A stretch of 20,505 nt of DNA from Silene noctiflora (Eukaryota; Streptophyta; Magnoliopsida; Caryophyllales; Caryophyllaceae), in NCBI GenBank assembly GCA_009801015.1, contig VHZZ01000994.1, positions 4,264 through 24,768 on the forward strand. The letters are read 5' to 3'. Shown one piece after another: positions 8,964 to 17,776 of the stretch (position 1 is the stretch's first letter; every line of letters begins with the position of its first letter). Below the pieces are notes generated by a model. The model searched no databases, was not told the origin of the DNA, and was given only the letters and a program-made list of their open reading frames with translations. The position numbers and the translations under genes are program-made.

Positions 8964-10142
8964 GGTCAAGCATGCTAATTAAGACAATCAAACATAAGAA
9001 TTAATAAAATAAAACATGCTAAGCGATCAATTAACATGATTAGATAATTAAAGACGCAAACTTTACCATATTAAAACAGGCCTTAATTACAAATTTAATT
9101 AACGTGCTCAAATTATTCTAATTTAAACAATAACAAACTAAACTAAATCAATTAAATCAAATAAAACATGCTACAAGCGAAATACGATCAACATAGAATA
9201 ATCTATCTTACAGAAAACAAATCCACACATGTAATAAAGCCATCCATCGGCACAAGTACTATTAATCTCATTCCCCTTCATTCAACATCAACAGTGCAAT
9301 AATTATCGTTAATTAACACAATTAAATCGATTTAATTCGACCTATCCCAAATACAAGGACATGTAAATGAGAAAGAGATACGACCGACCAATCTAGAGGC
9401 TTTTTATCCCTAACTCAAGTCAACACAAGTATTCGGAATGGTACTTTAACTCATACGCAATTCTATACTAATATTTCAAAGTTAGTATACAATTTCAGAC
9501 GATATAATACGATGATATTAAGACGATGTAAAACAATAATAAAAACGAAATAAAAGGGAGAAAGGAGGGATTATTAATGTACCTCAACATACATGCATCG
9601 TTGACACAGTCTTGGGTCGTAATCGATAGTAGATCTTGTCTCAATGGGTCGTCGTCGACGAAAGAACAAACACGTTGAAACACGATTTGAACTTGTATGC
9701 TGCGATTTTCTACGCGATTTGTGAACTCGTTTCTCAACGAAAATTCTATTGAAAAGATGTTTTGTAAACTATAAAAAACGTAGATTATGAAAGTGTAAAG
9801 CTTTGTTGTTCGTTGTTGCAGGAAGGGCACGAAAAACGAGGTGAAACAGGCTACTGGAATGAACTCGAAAACAGAGTGTATAACACTCGGTTTTTCGAAT
9901 AGATTCGAGGCAATTTGAGGGTTTTATTTGTGGATTGGTTGTTTCTGGGTTGCTAAAGGATGTATGAGGATTGTAGGGTTCGAAATTGGGTAGGAATAGG
10001 AGGTATATATAGGGAGATATGGAGGGTTGAAGTAGGGCACCCGAGACGGACTCGGTTTCTCCTCCTTGTTTATGAGTTGGGTTTGAACACGGTTTTATGG
10101 GTGATTTGAGCTAGGGTTTGCTATGGTTTTGCCAGTAGGTAT
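8964..10142 (-). repeat. LTR-like block with promoter and leader, class unclear
   Basis: On the minus strand a TATA box (CTATATATA, 10004-10012) is followed by a CA/CT-rich leader. Downstream comes a long ATG-containing but poorly coding stretch, a donor-like GAGGTACAT near 9578-9587, and an AT-rich T-biased tail to 8964. This layout matches the LTR and leader of a plant retrotransposon, with an ACCGAGTCCGTCTCGG-type palindrome upstream of the TATA box (about 10045). No convincing LTR start or primer site was found. A 111-aa ORF at 9495-9830 spans the leader and has no recognisable domain. An alternative is the 5' end of a non-coding RNA gene. Confidence 0.4.
10004..10012 (-). promoter_or_regulatory. 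TATA box of the LTR-like block
   Basis: The minus strand reads CTATATATA in a TCCCTATATATACC context. It is followed by an A/C-rich leader without an early ATG. Confidence 0.5.
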
Positions 10143-10310
10143 CTTGGGAATTCTTAGTGACAAAGGGGAACATCCCCAAGTCACAAATTCTAAAACTAAA
10201 TCTATGTCAAAAATAATTAAAAAGCTATAACTTTAAAATCATCGACCGCATTATCACCACCAGCGTTTTTTTAGCCTCGTCCGCCAAATCTGCTACTTGT
10301 TCCTTTTGAT
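10143..10310 (-). pseudogene. Broken 3' fragment copy of the membrane-protein gene
   Basis: This 168-bp stretch is about 90% identical to 13119-13286, the 3' flank and last codons of the membrane-protein gene (13192-14015), in the same orientation. It holds the end of the coding frame and the conserved 28-nt stem-loop. A 1-bp deletion in a T run within the coding part breaks the frame, and similarity stops abruptly after 10310. It is either what remains of a tandem duplicate of the gene or a copied 3' end; nothing upstream of codon 216 or so is present. The 2.8 kb between the two copies is filled with repeats. Confidence 0.8.
10157..10184. other. Stem-loop in the duplicated 3' fragment
   Basis: GTGAC (10157-10161) pairs with GTCAC (10180-10184), and an inner GGGG pairs with CCCC around the loop AACAT. 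The intact gene has the same structure with loop AACGT, so the stems are unchanged and the loop differs. Confidence 0.6.
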
Positions 10311-10417
10311 GTATAATATGTTGAATAAGTATGAATGAGAACTCATGACCATCTTCTTTACTGTACAGGATTCTCTTTGCCCTCTTATTTCTCATAGTCT
10401 TGTACTTTAAGTTGTTC

Positions 10418-10560
10418 TTTTTTTTTTCGGGTATATCATCCAGTTTAGTCTACATCGAGCCAGCAGGTATGACTACTAGGGTTGCATTATTATCAGACGT
10501 CAAACTCGAAACCTCTAGTTAAGTTAGAACAACTTCTTACCTGTTGATTACAATGCTCAA
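10418..10560 (-). mobile_element. Probable tRNA-derived SINE
   Basis: A T10 run (10418-10427) would be the poly(A) tail of a minus-strand element. On the minus strand a degenerate B box (GGTTTCGAGTTTGAC, from 10513 to 10499) lies about 45 nt after an A-box-like stretch (near 10550-10535). The unit is about 140 bp long, which is normal for a plant SINE. I found no convincing target-site duplication, and both Pol III boxes are imperfect, so the call is tentative. Confidence 0.45.
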
Positions 10561-11400
10561 GGATTTGTATATATGTTACTTGATAACTACGTTATCTACA
10601 TGTCTTTCATGCTAAAAACCTTTACTTATCGCTCACTTAATGCTCAATACTTGGATATCTACGATATAATTGTGTGAGATGCACAAAACCCGTCATCCGG
10701 GTGCTTGGATCAGCTCTTGCTTGCCTTTTGTGTCTTATAGACAATATGAAGGCCCAATAAGGACACACCACAACATATGAGCGGCGCATGAACCGGAACA
10801 ATCGACCCAAACCCAAGTCTTATGAAGAAATCACGCTAAATGAAGAAAGGAATCCCCCTTACTATTAAGAGAATAAAAATTCTCAATGTTTTCCCTCCAA
10901 AAGAAATCTGGCTAAATAAGGAAACAAAACTCCATTTTTATTAAATTGTTATCTTTTAATTAAGCTATAATCTTTATTCTTTTTTTTTTTAACTAAATAA
11001 TAATCTTTTAATTGAAATTAAACAAAACTGGTATAAATCTAAAATCCGTATATGAAAAACCGATAAATTGATATTATTAGTTTTGTAAAAAAAATAAAAA
11101 AAAATAAAAAAAAAAAAAAAAATTATCATGTACTTAATTCGTATAAAAAAATTATGAATCGATATTATTAATTCCATGACAAAAAAAGTCTTTAAAATTA
11201 TTTAAGAAAATTATTTTTTTAAAATACACATTTCAGGACTTTATTCAATTCCTTCTTTTAATTAGTTTCCATTTCAATTGTTTATCCTCGTATTAAAATA
11301 TGAAAGACTAATAATATGTCAATTTTAAATCTATAAATAATACATTATAAACTAAAAGATCTAAAAATACCGTGCATGCATGCAAAGGATCCATACTAGT
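10561..11400. other. AT-rich intergenic stretch, no gene seen
   Basis: There is no supported coding region. A short hairpin GAGAATAAAAATTCTC lies near 10869-10884. From about 10920 onward the sequence is dominated by A/T runs, with an almost pure A tract at about 11087-11121. The 62-aa ORF at 10989-11177 is an effect of low complexity. Confidence 0.6.
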
Positions 11401-12880
11401 AATGAATCAAGTTGTTAAAGGCACGTCCATGATCATGCGTTGTTGATCAGACACCAAGCCACCGTGCCCTTATGGTCGTGCGCACGGTGGACTAATCGTG
11501 CCGTTCTTGATCAGAGACCAAGCCGCTGAGCCCTCCTCATCGTGCGCACGGTGGTTTAACCGTGCCCTGCTCCTTTCTATGCAAGATTGTCCTACCTCCA
11601 AACTACGTCGTTTTGTGCATTGTAAACCTAGTACATAGGCAAAAACTCCAGTTATTTCATCTATCTAGACTCATATTTTTCATATTGTAGTGAGAGAAAC
11701 ACAACTTTCTTTGTAATTTGGATCCATTTCTTCATCTATTATAAAGATTCAAGATTTCTTTTATCAATTTTCTTATTGTTCTTGTCGTTCTTCATTGTTG
11801 GTATATTTCTCTTTTTCTTTCTTTTCTTTTGCCATTTGTTTACATATTAGTGGGCTCAATGTTTGAATATTTTACTTAGCTTCTTCATAAAGGTCGGTTC
11901 GTCTTTTATGCCTAGTTGATGTTAGAATTTGGTTTATTTAGTATTCCATCATCTATAATTTGTGAATTGCATGTTAATTATTGGAAATTTCAATTTCAAC
12001 ATGTTTAATTGCAAAGGTTCAAACTTTATTGTTAATATGAGTTTAACAACAATGATTAGTGAGTAGTCCCTTCACTATGGTGCGATTAAGCCCCAACATG
12101 AGTAATTAACCTAATTAGTTCCATTTAAATTAGCCGTTGAGAGGAAATTAGTGGGGTTTACCAAAGGGGTTAACTTGTTAATGTTTTAATTGAGAATTTG
12201 GTTGATTGTAGACTCTTGTCCATCAATGGGAGTTGATTAGGTCTACAATTGACCACCCATTAGATTCCTTGTCAATTTGGGTTCAACTCAAGAGGGGAAA
12301 CTCAAAAAGGGTGCCTTTAGGAATCGGTTTGACCTTCACCTTTGGGAAAAGGGTTGGAAAGACCGGGAATTTATCGCATGCTTAGTGACTCCTAGCATTA
12401 CTCGGGTACCATGGGGATGGCGTGCGTTCTCAGGTCTTAGAGTATTGTATAGGAGAGTCCGAGTCACGAACCCGGGAGGGAGGTGAGTCGGGAATACTAG
12501 TGTCCTATTATGAGGCCGGAAGGGAGTTAGTAGGCGAATTAGAGGCGTTTTCCCGTAACTCAATTACCCCTATATGACTAATTGACGGACATAAAAAGGT
12601 GATTATGAATGTTGGTTGTTTAATCGTGCCCCAGGCCTTTAATTAATCGAGTTAAACCATATAATTCTAGCTTGTTTTAGTTCTTTAGCATTTGCATTTG
12701 TCATTTCTTATTATTTGTCATTTAGTTTAGTTTAATTAGATAATCAATCACCGAATTATTGTTTGACTTAGCTAAACATAAGAATTAAATGATTGGTAGT
12801 TACCCATGCTCCATGTTCGACCTTCACCTAGTGCAACGAATCTTGTTCACTTACAAGGTAATTTAAAACTACATCATTAC
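11400..12880 (+). repeat. Athila/Tat-like LTR remnant, plus strand
   Basis: The layout fits a long Ty3/gypsy LTR: a 64-bp tandem repeat in U3 (11443-11570), an AACTACGTCGTTTTGTGCAT stretch, a CT-rich leader, and a long U5. The final part (near 12810-12860) has the ATGCTCC..TTCGACC..CACCTAGTGCAACGA layout seen at the ends of Athila/Tat LTRs. Neither exact end is visible: no TG..CA pair, no PBS after the right side and no target duplication were found, so both limits are approximate. It may be a truncated or solo LTR. The ORFs at 12277-12563 on both strands are not convincing. Confidence 0.55.
11443..11570. repeat. Two tandem 64-bp repeats with CGTGCGCACG palindrome
   Basis: TTGATCAG starts both units, at 11443 and 11507. 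Each contains CGTGCGCACG (11477-11486 and 11541-11550). In the first unit CCACCGTGC (11459-11467) pairs perfectly with GCACGGTGG (11482-11490); the second unit has lost part of this pairing. Confidence 0.8.
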
Positions 12881-13132
12881 TTTAACTTGGTAGAACTCTA
12901 ATAATAAATTATACTCAGCAATTGTATACAATTAATTACAAAATATATCACTTCATTTTTAAGGGCATATTTCCACCAATTCTCTCAGGAACTCTTAATT
13001 GGAAGTGACTCTGTAAATCTGTAATTGATGAATAAATCAGAAATTTATGGAAAATATAAATTCACTTGTTAAATTTCACATTCAAAATCATGTGAATTGG
13101 ACAAAAATTGAATCATTACTTGGGAATTTTTA

Positions 13133-13160
13133 GTGACAAAGGGGAACGTCCCCAAGTCAC
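13133..13160. other. Stem-loop just downstream of the membrane-protein gene
   Basis: GTGAC-AAA-GGGG-AACGT-CCCC-AA-GTCAC lies 31 bp past the stop codon, so it is probably in the 3' UTR. The outer 5-bp and inner 4-bp stems are both perfect. The structure is preserved in the copy at 10157-10184, with a change only in the loop. It could affect mRNA stability or 3'-end formation, but this is inference. Confidence 0.55.
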
Positions 13161-13191
13161 AAATTCTAAGACTAATCTACGTTAAAAATAA

Positions 13192-14015
13192 TTACAAAGC
13201 TATAACATCGAAATCATCGACCGCAATATCACCACCGACGTTTTTCTTAGCCTCATCCCCCAAATCTGCTACTTGTTCCTTTTGATTTTCATCTATAACA
13301 TAAATATTCCGAGCAATAATATTATGAAGACTGAATAAAAAAAGACAAACGGAAAACACGATCCACATATAATTCGAACTAATCCCGAACAATCTTTGGG
13401 CACTACACACCGAATTTGCAACAATGTACTTGAAAAACCCAAAATCAACAGCCCCGCCCCCTACCCATTGGAGTGCAGGCCTTGGCGCCGGCCCCACCTT
13501 AAAGAGCTCGCCAACACAAAATCCTCCTAGAGTTGAACTTAGTACGGCCATAAGACCAATTTTTGTCTTGTGAATGTTGATGATTGCAAAAATGGCCCAT
13601 GCGTAAAGAAAAATGGCAATTCCAATAAGCATGTATTTGCTGACCTGAATAAATTCGAAAATGTTAGTCAATCAAGTTGAGTTTGTTCGGCCAAAATAGA
13701 CATAAAATGAATGAATTACATATCTACCTGAATGACGTCGTACTTATAATCAGAGATGAGATCGTAATCCCAAGTTTTTTCGACTGGCTCATCTTTTGGA
13801 ATTCCCCAAAAATTGGCATACGCGGTCGATTGCAAAAGGGGACAGATGGTTACTAAGGGAACTAAGACTAAACATAGTGAAGAAACAGAGAATGCTACTT
13901 GAAGCTTCCAATGTTTATTATCACGTAAGGTTACAAAAATTGACCAAAACCAAAGAGAAAAGCATAAAATTGAAAGAATGTTTAAGGTTATAGCAAAAGT
14001 AGTTAGACGACCCAT
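13192..14015 (-). CDS. Two-exon gene for an unrecognised multi-pass membrane protein
   Basis: Exon 1 runs from ATG at 14015 to 13728 (96 codons). The intron is 13727-13645 (83 nt, CAG|GTAGAT to TTTATTCAG|GTC, phase 0), and exon 2 runs 13644-13192, ending TAA. The product is 246 residues. Hydrophobic segments lie at about 7-29, 40-61, 100-120, 125-144 (weaker) and 188-206, so it spans the membrane four or five times. The loop between segments 2 and 3 is acidic and aromatic (PKDEPVEKTWDYD), another loop holds GPAPRP, and the tail is charged (ENQKEQ..). There is no signal peptide beyond the first segment. I do not recognise the family; a CASP-like or other four-span protein was considered, but no diagnostic residues were seen. 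The clean intron and open frame suggest a live host gene. A broken copy of its 3' end lies at 10143-10310. Confidence 0.8.
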
Positions 14016-14388
14016 TATTTAATCTAATCTACTTCCAAAATTAATATACCCCTATGATAAATATAGAATGCTACCAACCAAATTAGCTACTAAAGTGGAT
14101 CTACGATTTAGTCCTTATTTTTTTAATGTTCTTTTTTTTTCTTTTTTTGTGAAATAAGTCAGTTGTTGAGATTTAAAGCTTAGGCCTATTCTTGCGATGC
14201 TACCATTTTACCATCCATGATTTTATTAGTAATGACTTTTTCCTTTCCATTATTAAGATTATGAATTTATGATATTTATGGCTAAATGCAAATATTTAAA
14301 TCATACCCAAAATATCTCAAGTACGATTTTCACCGCTACTTAGTTAATTAACTTAAGTGTTATCTTGAAGATCAACTTAATAAATTTA
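14016..14388. promoter_or_regulatory. 5' flank of the membrane-protein gene
   Basis: These 370 bp upstream of the ATG must hold the promoter. On the minus strand there are TATATTAAT-like and CTATATTTATC-like stretches within 60 bp of the ATG, either of which could be the TATA box, and a T/A-rich run near 14115-14150. No distinctive regulatory motif was identified. The left edge of a DNA element follows at 14389. Confidence 0.35.
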
Positions 14389-15631
14389 GGGAGTTGCTTT
14401 TTGTCGCCCGTGTTTTACTAGTATCGCCCGAATTAGAACCTTGATTTTCCAATTCTACCCCTTGTCTATGCCATCTATTGGCTTTCCAATTCTATCTCAT
14501 CTATTATTTATTTCCAACCTTATTAACAATTACATAAGTACATAAATTAAAATTTTAAATCATGAACTTTGAACGACGACAATTCACAAGCTAGAAACTT
14601 AGAAAATAAATCAGATTCAACCGTGCACTTTCTGTAATTTTTGTTTTTGATCTTCATTAACAAATTTACGATTTACGCATATATATAAACTCTAGAGGAC
14701 GGACAATTATAGACTGTAATTCAACTAAGAATTGATTAATAATCCTAAAAAATTCTATCATAAACTAAGAAATCACAACATCACAACATACAATTAATCA
14801 TACATTGTACCACACCTTCAAACTAGATCATATCAACGTCAAATTACGCAAGAATTGAGCAATGCAGATAGCGCTCTCTCGACATCAACATCCAACGCAT
14901 AACAAAAATTGATCAAACCACACCATAGTAGTATACTAGTATAGCGGAGATGGCGACAACAACAACTGTGCAAAAGTTCGTGCGTGTTTGACGAGAAATC
15001 TCTGATTTGTTCGTATCCCAAACACGACACAGCCATGCTCTTTTCGTGTTCCAAGGACGACATAACCACCAGCAAAACCTGTAGATTACACAATCTGTAC
15101 ACGGTGCTGACGTTTACTTTAAACGACTCAAACCATGGTGTTGTCGTCTGATTTACATGACCCCTACTGCTCCGCGACAAAACCGTATCGAATCGAATTT
15201 TCCATTTTCAAAATCTACTCCCTTAATTGTAAAATTTAATCATTCGATTATTAGAGTATGGAATTTACTCCTGAATTACGAATGCTAGTATGCTACATGG
15301 AGATTTGCAATTGCATTACCTGACACCGTTGATTATACACCTCATTAGAATATGGAATTTACATCTTAATTGTTGTTGTGTTGTTGACGTCTTAATTGTT
15401 GTTGTTATTGTCGTCGTCGTTGCTATCGCCGTTGCCGCAGCCATCAAATNGTTTAAGCATTTTCAGAAGTCCGGTGTGGGAGCAAGGGAAAGAGAACGTA
15501 GACGGTGATATTGTTAGCATTGGATGTTAATGGTTGAAGGCTAGTTTTGTAAGGGTGTTAAATATATAAGGGTAATTTAGTAATTTACATGGGCGATATT
15601 AGTAATTATTGGGCGACAAAAAGAAAAAGTT
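14389..15631. mobile_element. Non-autonomous DNA transposon with GTCGCCC ends
   Basis: The ends read CTTTTTGTCGCCC (about 14397-14409) and GGGCGACAAAAAG (15611-15623), an inverted repeat. Inside it, ACTAGTATCGCCC at the left is matched by GGGCGATATTAGT at the right. TAAATTTA flanks the element at 14381-14388 and 15632-15639, an 8-bp direct repeat (8 of 9 matches if extended), so a hAT or Mutator-type element is likely. The AT-only target duplication is weak evidence by itself. No transposase is seen. The 1.24-kb interior contains a TTG/GTC-rich microsatellite (15370-15440) and a 113-aa minus-strand ORF (14839-15180) that might be captured sequence but has no recognised domain. Confidence 0.6.
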
Positions 15632-15639
15632 TAAATTTA

Positions 15640-15943
15640 TTATGAAGCATTTAATTATTCACAAATTTTCATTAAACACGGGCATTATCCGCGACAAGCT
15701 GAATGCGGATAGTGTCCATCTCATAATATGCAAGTGACACCAACTATGGGGTGCTCCATTTTCCCTACTTGCCGTCCCATTTGCCTTATTGTGAGAGGAA
15801 CACTATCCGTCTTCAACTTATGATGGATAGTGTCCGTCACAAGCAAGACGCTTTGTTAATTTTTACTCCGTACTAAACCCCCTTTCATACGGTTTCTGAT
15901 TCGTAGCTGGTATCCGCTTCCTCCTAATCTAAGGGGTTTAGAG
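15640..15943. repeat. Repeat remnants with GGATAGTGTCC motifs
   Basis: GGATAGTGTCC occurs near 15707 and 15823, and its inverse ACACTATCC near 15801. They flank short sequences such as TCCGTCACAAG and TTACTCCGTAC. These look like pieces of decayed MITEs; TACTCCGTAC is frequent in Caryophyllales repeats. No coding region is supported. Confidence 0.35.
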
Positions 15944-17311
15944 CAGGGCCGGCTTTTAGCATGTGCGGCCCGTGCGGTCGCACATGGCCCCCAATTTCTT
16001 AGGGCCCAATAGAGAAACAGACTATATAGCGTTTGATGCGCTAAAAATGCATTAAAGTTATGTTGGTCTAGTGGTTTGGATATGTATGTTAATGTACATA
16101 GCACTTTTGGAGCTCTCGGGTTCGAGGCTTCTTAAGACCAATTTTTTAAGACTCAAGATTTTTTATAACCACTCTCTTAGAGTCCATCTATTTTAGTGTT
16201 TTCATAAGACAACCTTTATGATAACTATTTATTACTTTCATTTATTAATCCTTATTATTTAGTTTTTTTTTCGTAGTTGCTCATTCATGTACAAACATTA
16301 CTTTTTCATGGACTTTTTGTCATTTTCTTTCCATACCTTAACCTTTCCCCAAAAAACAAAACAAACAAACACTCTCTAATTTTCTTTCTCACCAAAATAA
16401 TCAAATCTGACAAAGTACTCAATTATAAACGGTAATTCTTCTAATATCGATCAATTAATGATTCTAATATATTAATTACTCCGTATGTTTTATCAAATTA
16501 GAGAGATTAAGTTAATTTAATTAGAAATTAGGGTTTGAAGAAATTAACAAAATGTAATCCAATGGTCGAATAATGTAAACATATCAAGTCCCGGCAATGA
16601 GTGGCATTACAGATTCCAACAACCAAGTTCTTGTAGTAACTTGTTAAAAAGTCACAATCAAAATAATCGTTTTTATTAAAAATTGTAGCACATCCAATTA
16701 AATTATCAAGTTCTTTCAGTAGCGTTTTTACTCCCTTTCTCAAACAAAAATCTAACAAGCAGCTTGAAGAAATAACCATAAATAGGGATCCGTTAGTAGA
16801 AAATCAGGTTGTCTGTGCGGCTGGTCAGGTGAGAGGGGTGGTTCAGTGCAGGGTTCGCTACGGGTGGTTTGGAAGGAGATGGATGGTAATTTGAGAGGGT
16901 TTATACAAAATGAAAAATATGTATGGAAAAATAACAAGGGTATAATAGTCATTTATGTCCATGATTGAGTAAATCATGTCCATGAATGAGCATAACCCTT
17001 TTTTTTATTAATATTTATTATTTACATTAGCTTTCAGTTATTACAATTATTATATATTTTCCTACAACCTTTCTTTGTTTTTTGTTTTTTTTTGCTATTA
17101 AAATTGTTTACTCATTGTATTGTTATTACTAAAACATGAATGCCACATTAATAACATTTACCTTCTAAAAATAATCTTTACATAAAAAAAATTGAGAACA
17201 TATAATAACAAAAAAATGTTCCCTAAAAAAAATAACATAAATAAATATGGTTGTATAGGGCCTCTTTTTGAAATTTCGCACAGAGCCCCCGGAATCTCGA
17301 AAACGGCCCTG
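15944..17311. mobile_element. Non-autonomous hAT element with perfect 8-bp target duplication
   Basis: The element starts CAGGGCCGGCTTTTAGC and ends CTCGAAAACGGCCCTG; the outer 8 bp (CAGGGCCG) are perfectly inverted. GTTTAGAG occurs directly on both sides (15936-15943 and 17312-17319), an exact 8-bp duplication typical of hAT. The 1368-bp interior has no recognisable transposase, so it is a deletion derivative or a carrier. It holds a Pol III-like unit near the left end (16064-16147). A/T-rich sequence and a few ORFs under 85 codons fill the rest, none with a recognised domain. Confidence 0.9.
16064..16147 (+). promoter_or_regulatory. tRNA-like Pol III A/B boxes with oligo-T
   Basis: TGGTCTAGTGG at 16064-16074 matches the A box and GGTTCGAGGCT at 16119-16129 matches the B-box core. 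They are 55 nt apart, as in tRNAs with an intron or a long variable arm. A T6 run follows at 16142-16147. No proper cloverleaf forms, so this is tRNA-like rather than a tRNA gene. It differs in sequence from the unit in the hAT MITE at 458-719. Confidence 0.45.
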
Positions 17312-17319
17312 GTTTAGAG

Positions 17320-17683
17320 TTCGTATTAGCTATCTTACCTATGATAATATTCGTTAGAATGATCTCGAAACCGAATCACGAATCCCGAAACAAAGGGTGC
17401 ATTTGTTTAGACTTCGTTCTTAATTTAAATTAATCAAAATTCCTCCTAAACAAGTTATCTTACTTTACATTCTTCTAGTCTAGTCTTTTATACTTGAATG
17501 AATTTGGTTATTCCATGTGAATTCAAACCTTATTGTCATTTGTCACTATATAACTATCTGTGTAGTGTTTTTAAGTGAGTGATTACAAATTTATATCTGA
17601 TAGGTATATGTCTTGAAGTCCGTCACAAAATAACCCGAAATCAGAAAGATCGAGCTTCCTACATTGCTTTAGTGCGTCACATA
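17320..17683. other. Spacer between two hAT elements, no gene seen
   Basis: AT-rich sequence without a supported ORF or a clear repeat boundary. A TCCGTCACAA word near 17620 echoes the repeat remnants at 15640-15943. Confidence 0.5.
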
Positions 17684-17710
17684 CAGGGGCGGACCTGAGA
17701 GTTAAACTTT
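17684..17710. mobile_element. Left end of a third hAT element
   Basis: CAGGGGCGGACC at 17684 is the same terminal motif as in the MITE at 458-719. The element is interrupted after 27 bp by the retroposon at 17711-20182 and resumes at 20196. Its right end and target duplication lie beyond the window, unless it ends before the Stowaway-like MITE. Confidence 0.7.
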
Positions 17711-17776
17711 TTTTTTTTTTTTTCGACAAAAGTAAACTGATATAAAATAAAATAAAGAACGTCTACATAGAGTTAA

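Noticed and set aside
9495..9830. 111-codon ORF on the minus strand
   Set aside because: It covers the leader of the LTR-like block and runs past a donor-like site into T-rich sequence; no recognisable domain.
11083..11125. Long A tract as a possible retroposon tail
   Set aside because: No coding or SINE/LINE-like sequence adjoins it and no target duplication was found; probably simple low-complexity DNA.
12277..12563. ORFs on both strands of a GC-richer stretch
   Set aside because: They overlap in the U5 of an Athila/Tat-like LTR, and neither resembles a protein family.
14839..15180. 113-codon ORF on the minus strand
   Set aside because: Inside a non-autonomous DNA element; Cys/Leu-rich without a known domain. 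Noted as possible captured sequence, not called a gene.
543..15450. Undetermined bases (543, 2124, 2162, 2168, 2171, 15450)
   Set aside because: Isolated assembly ambiguities inside repeats; no biological meaning assigned.
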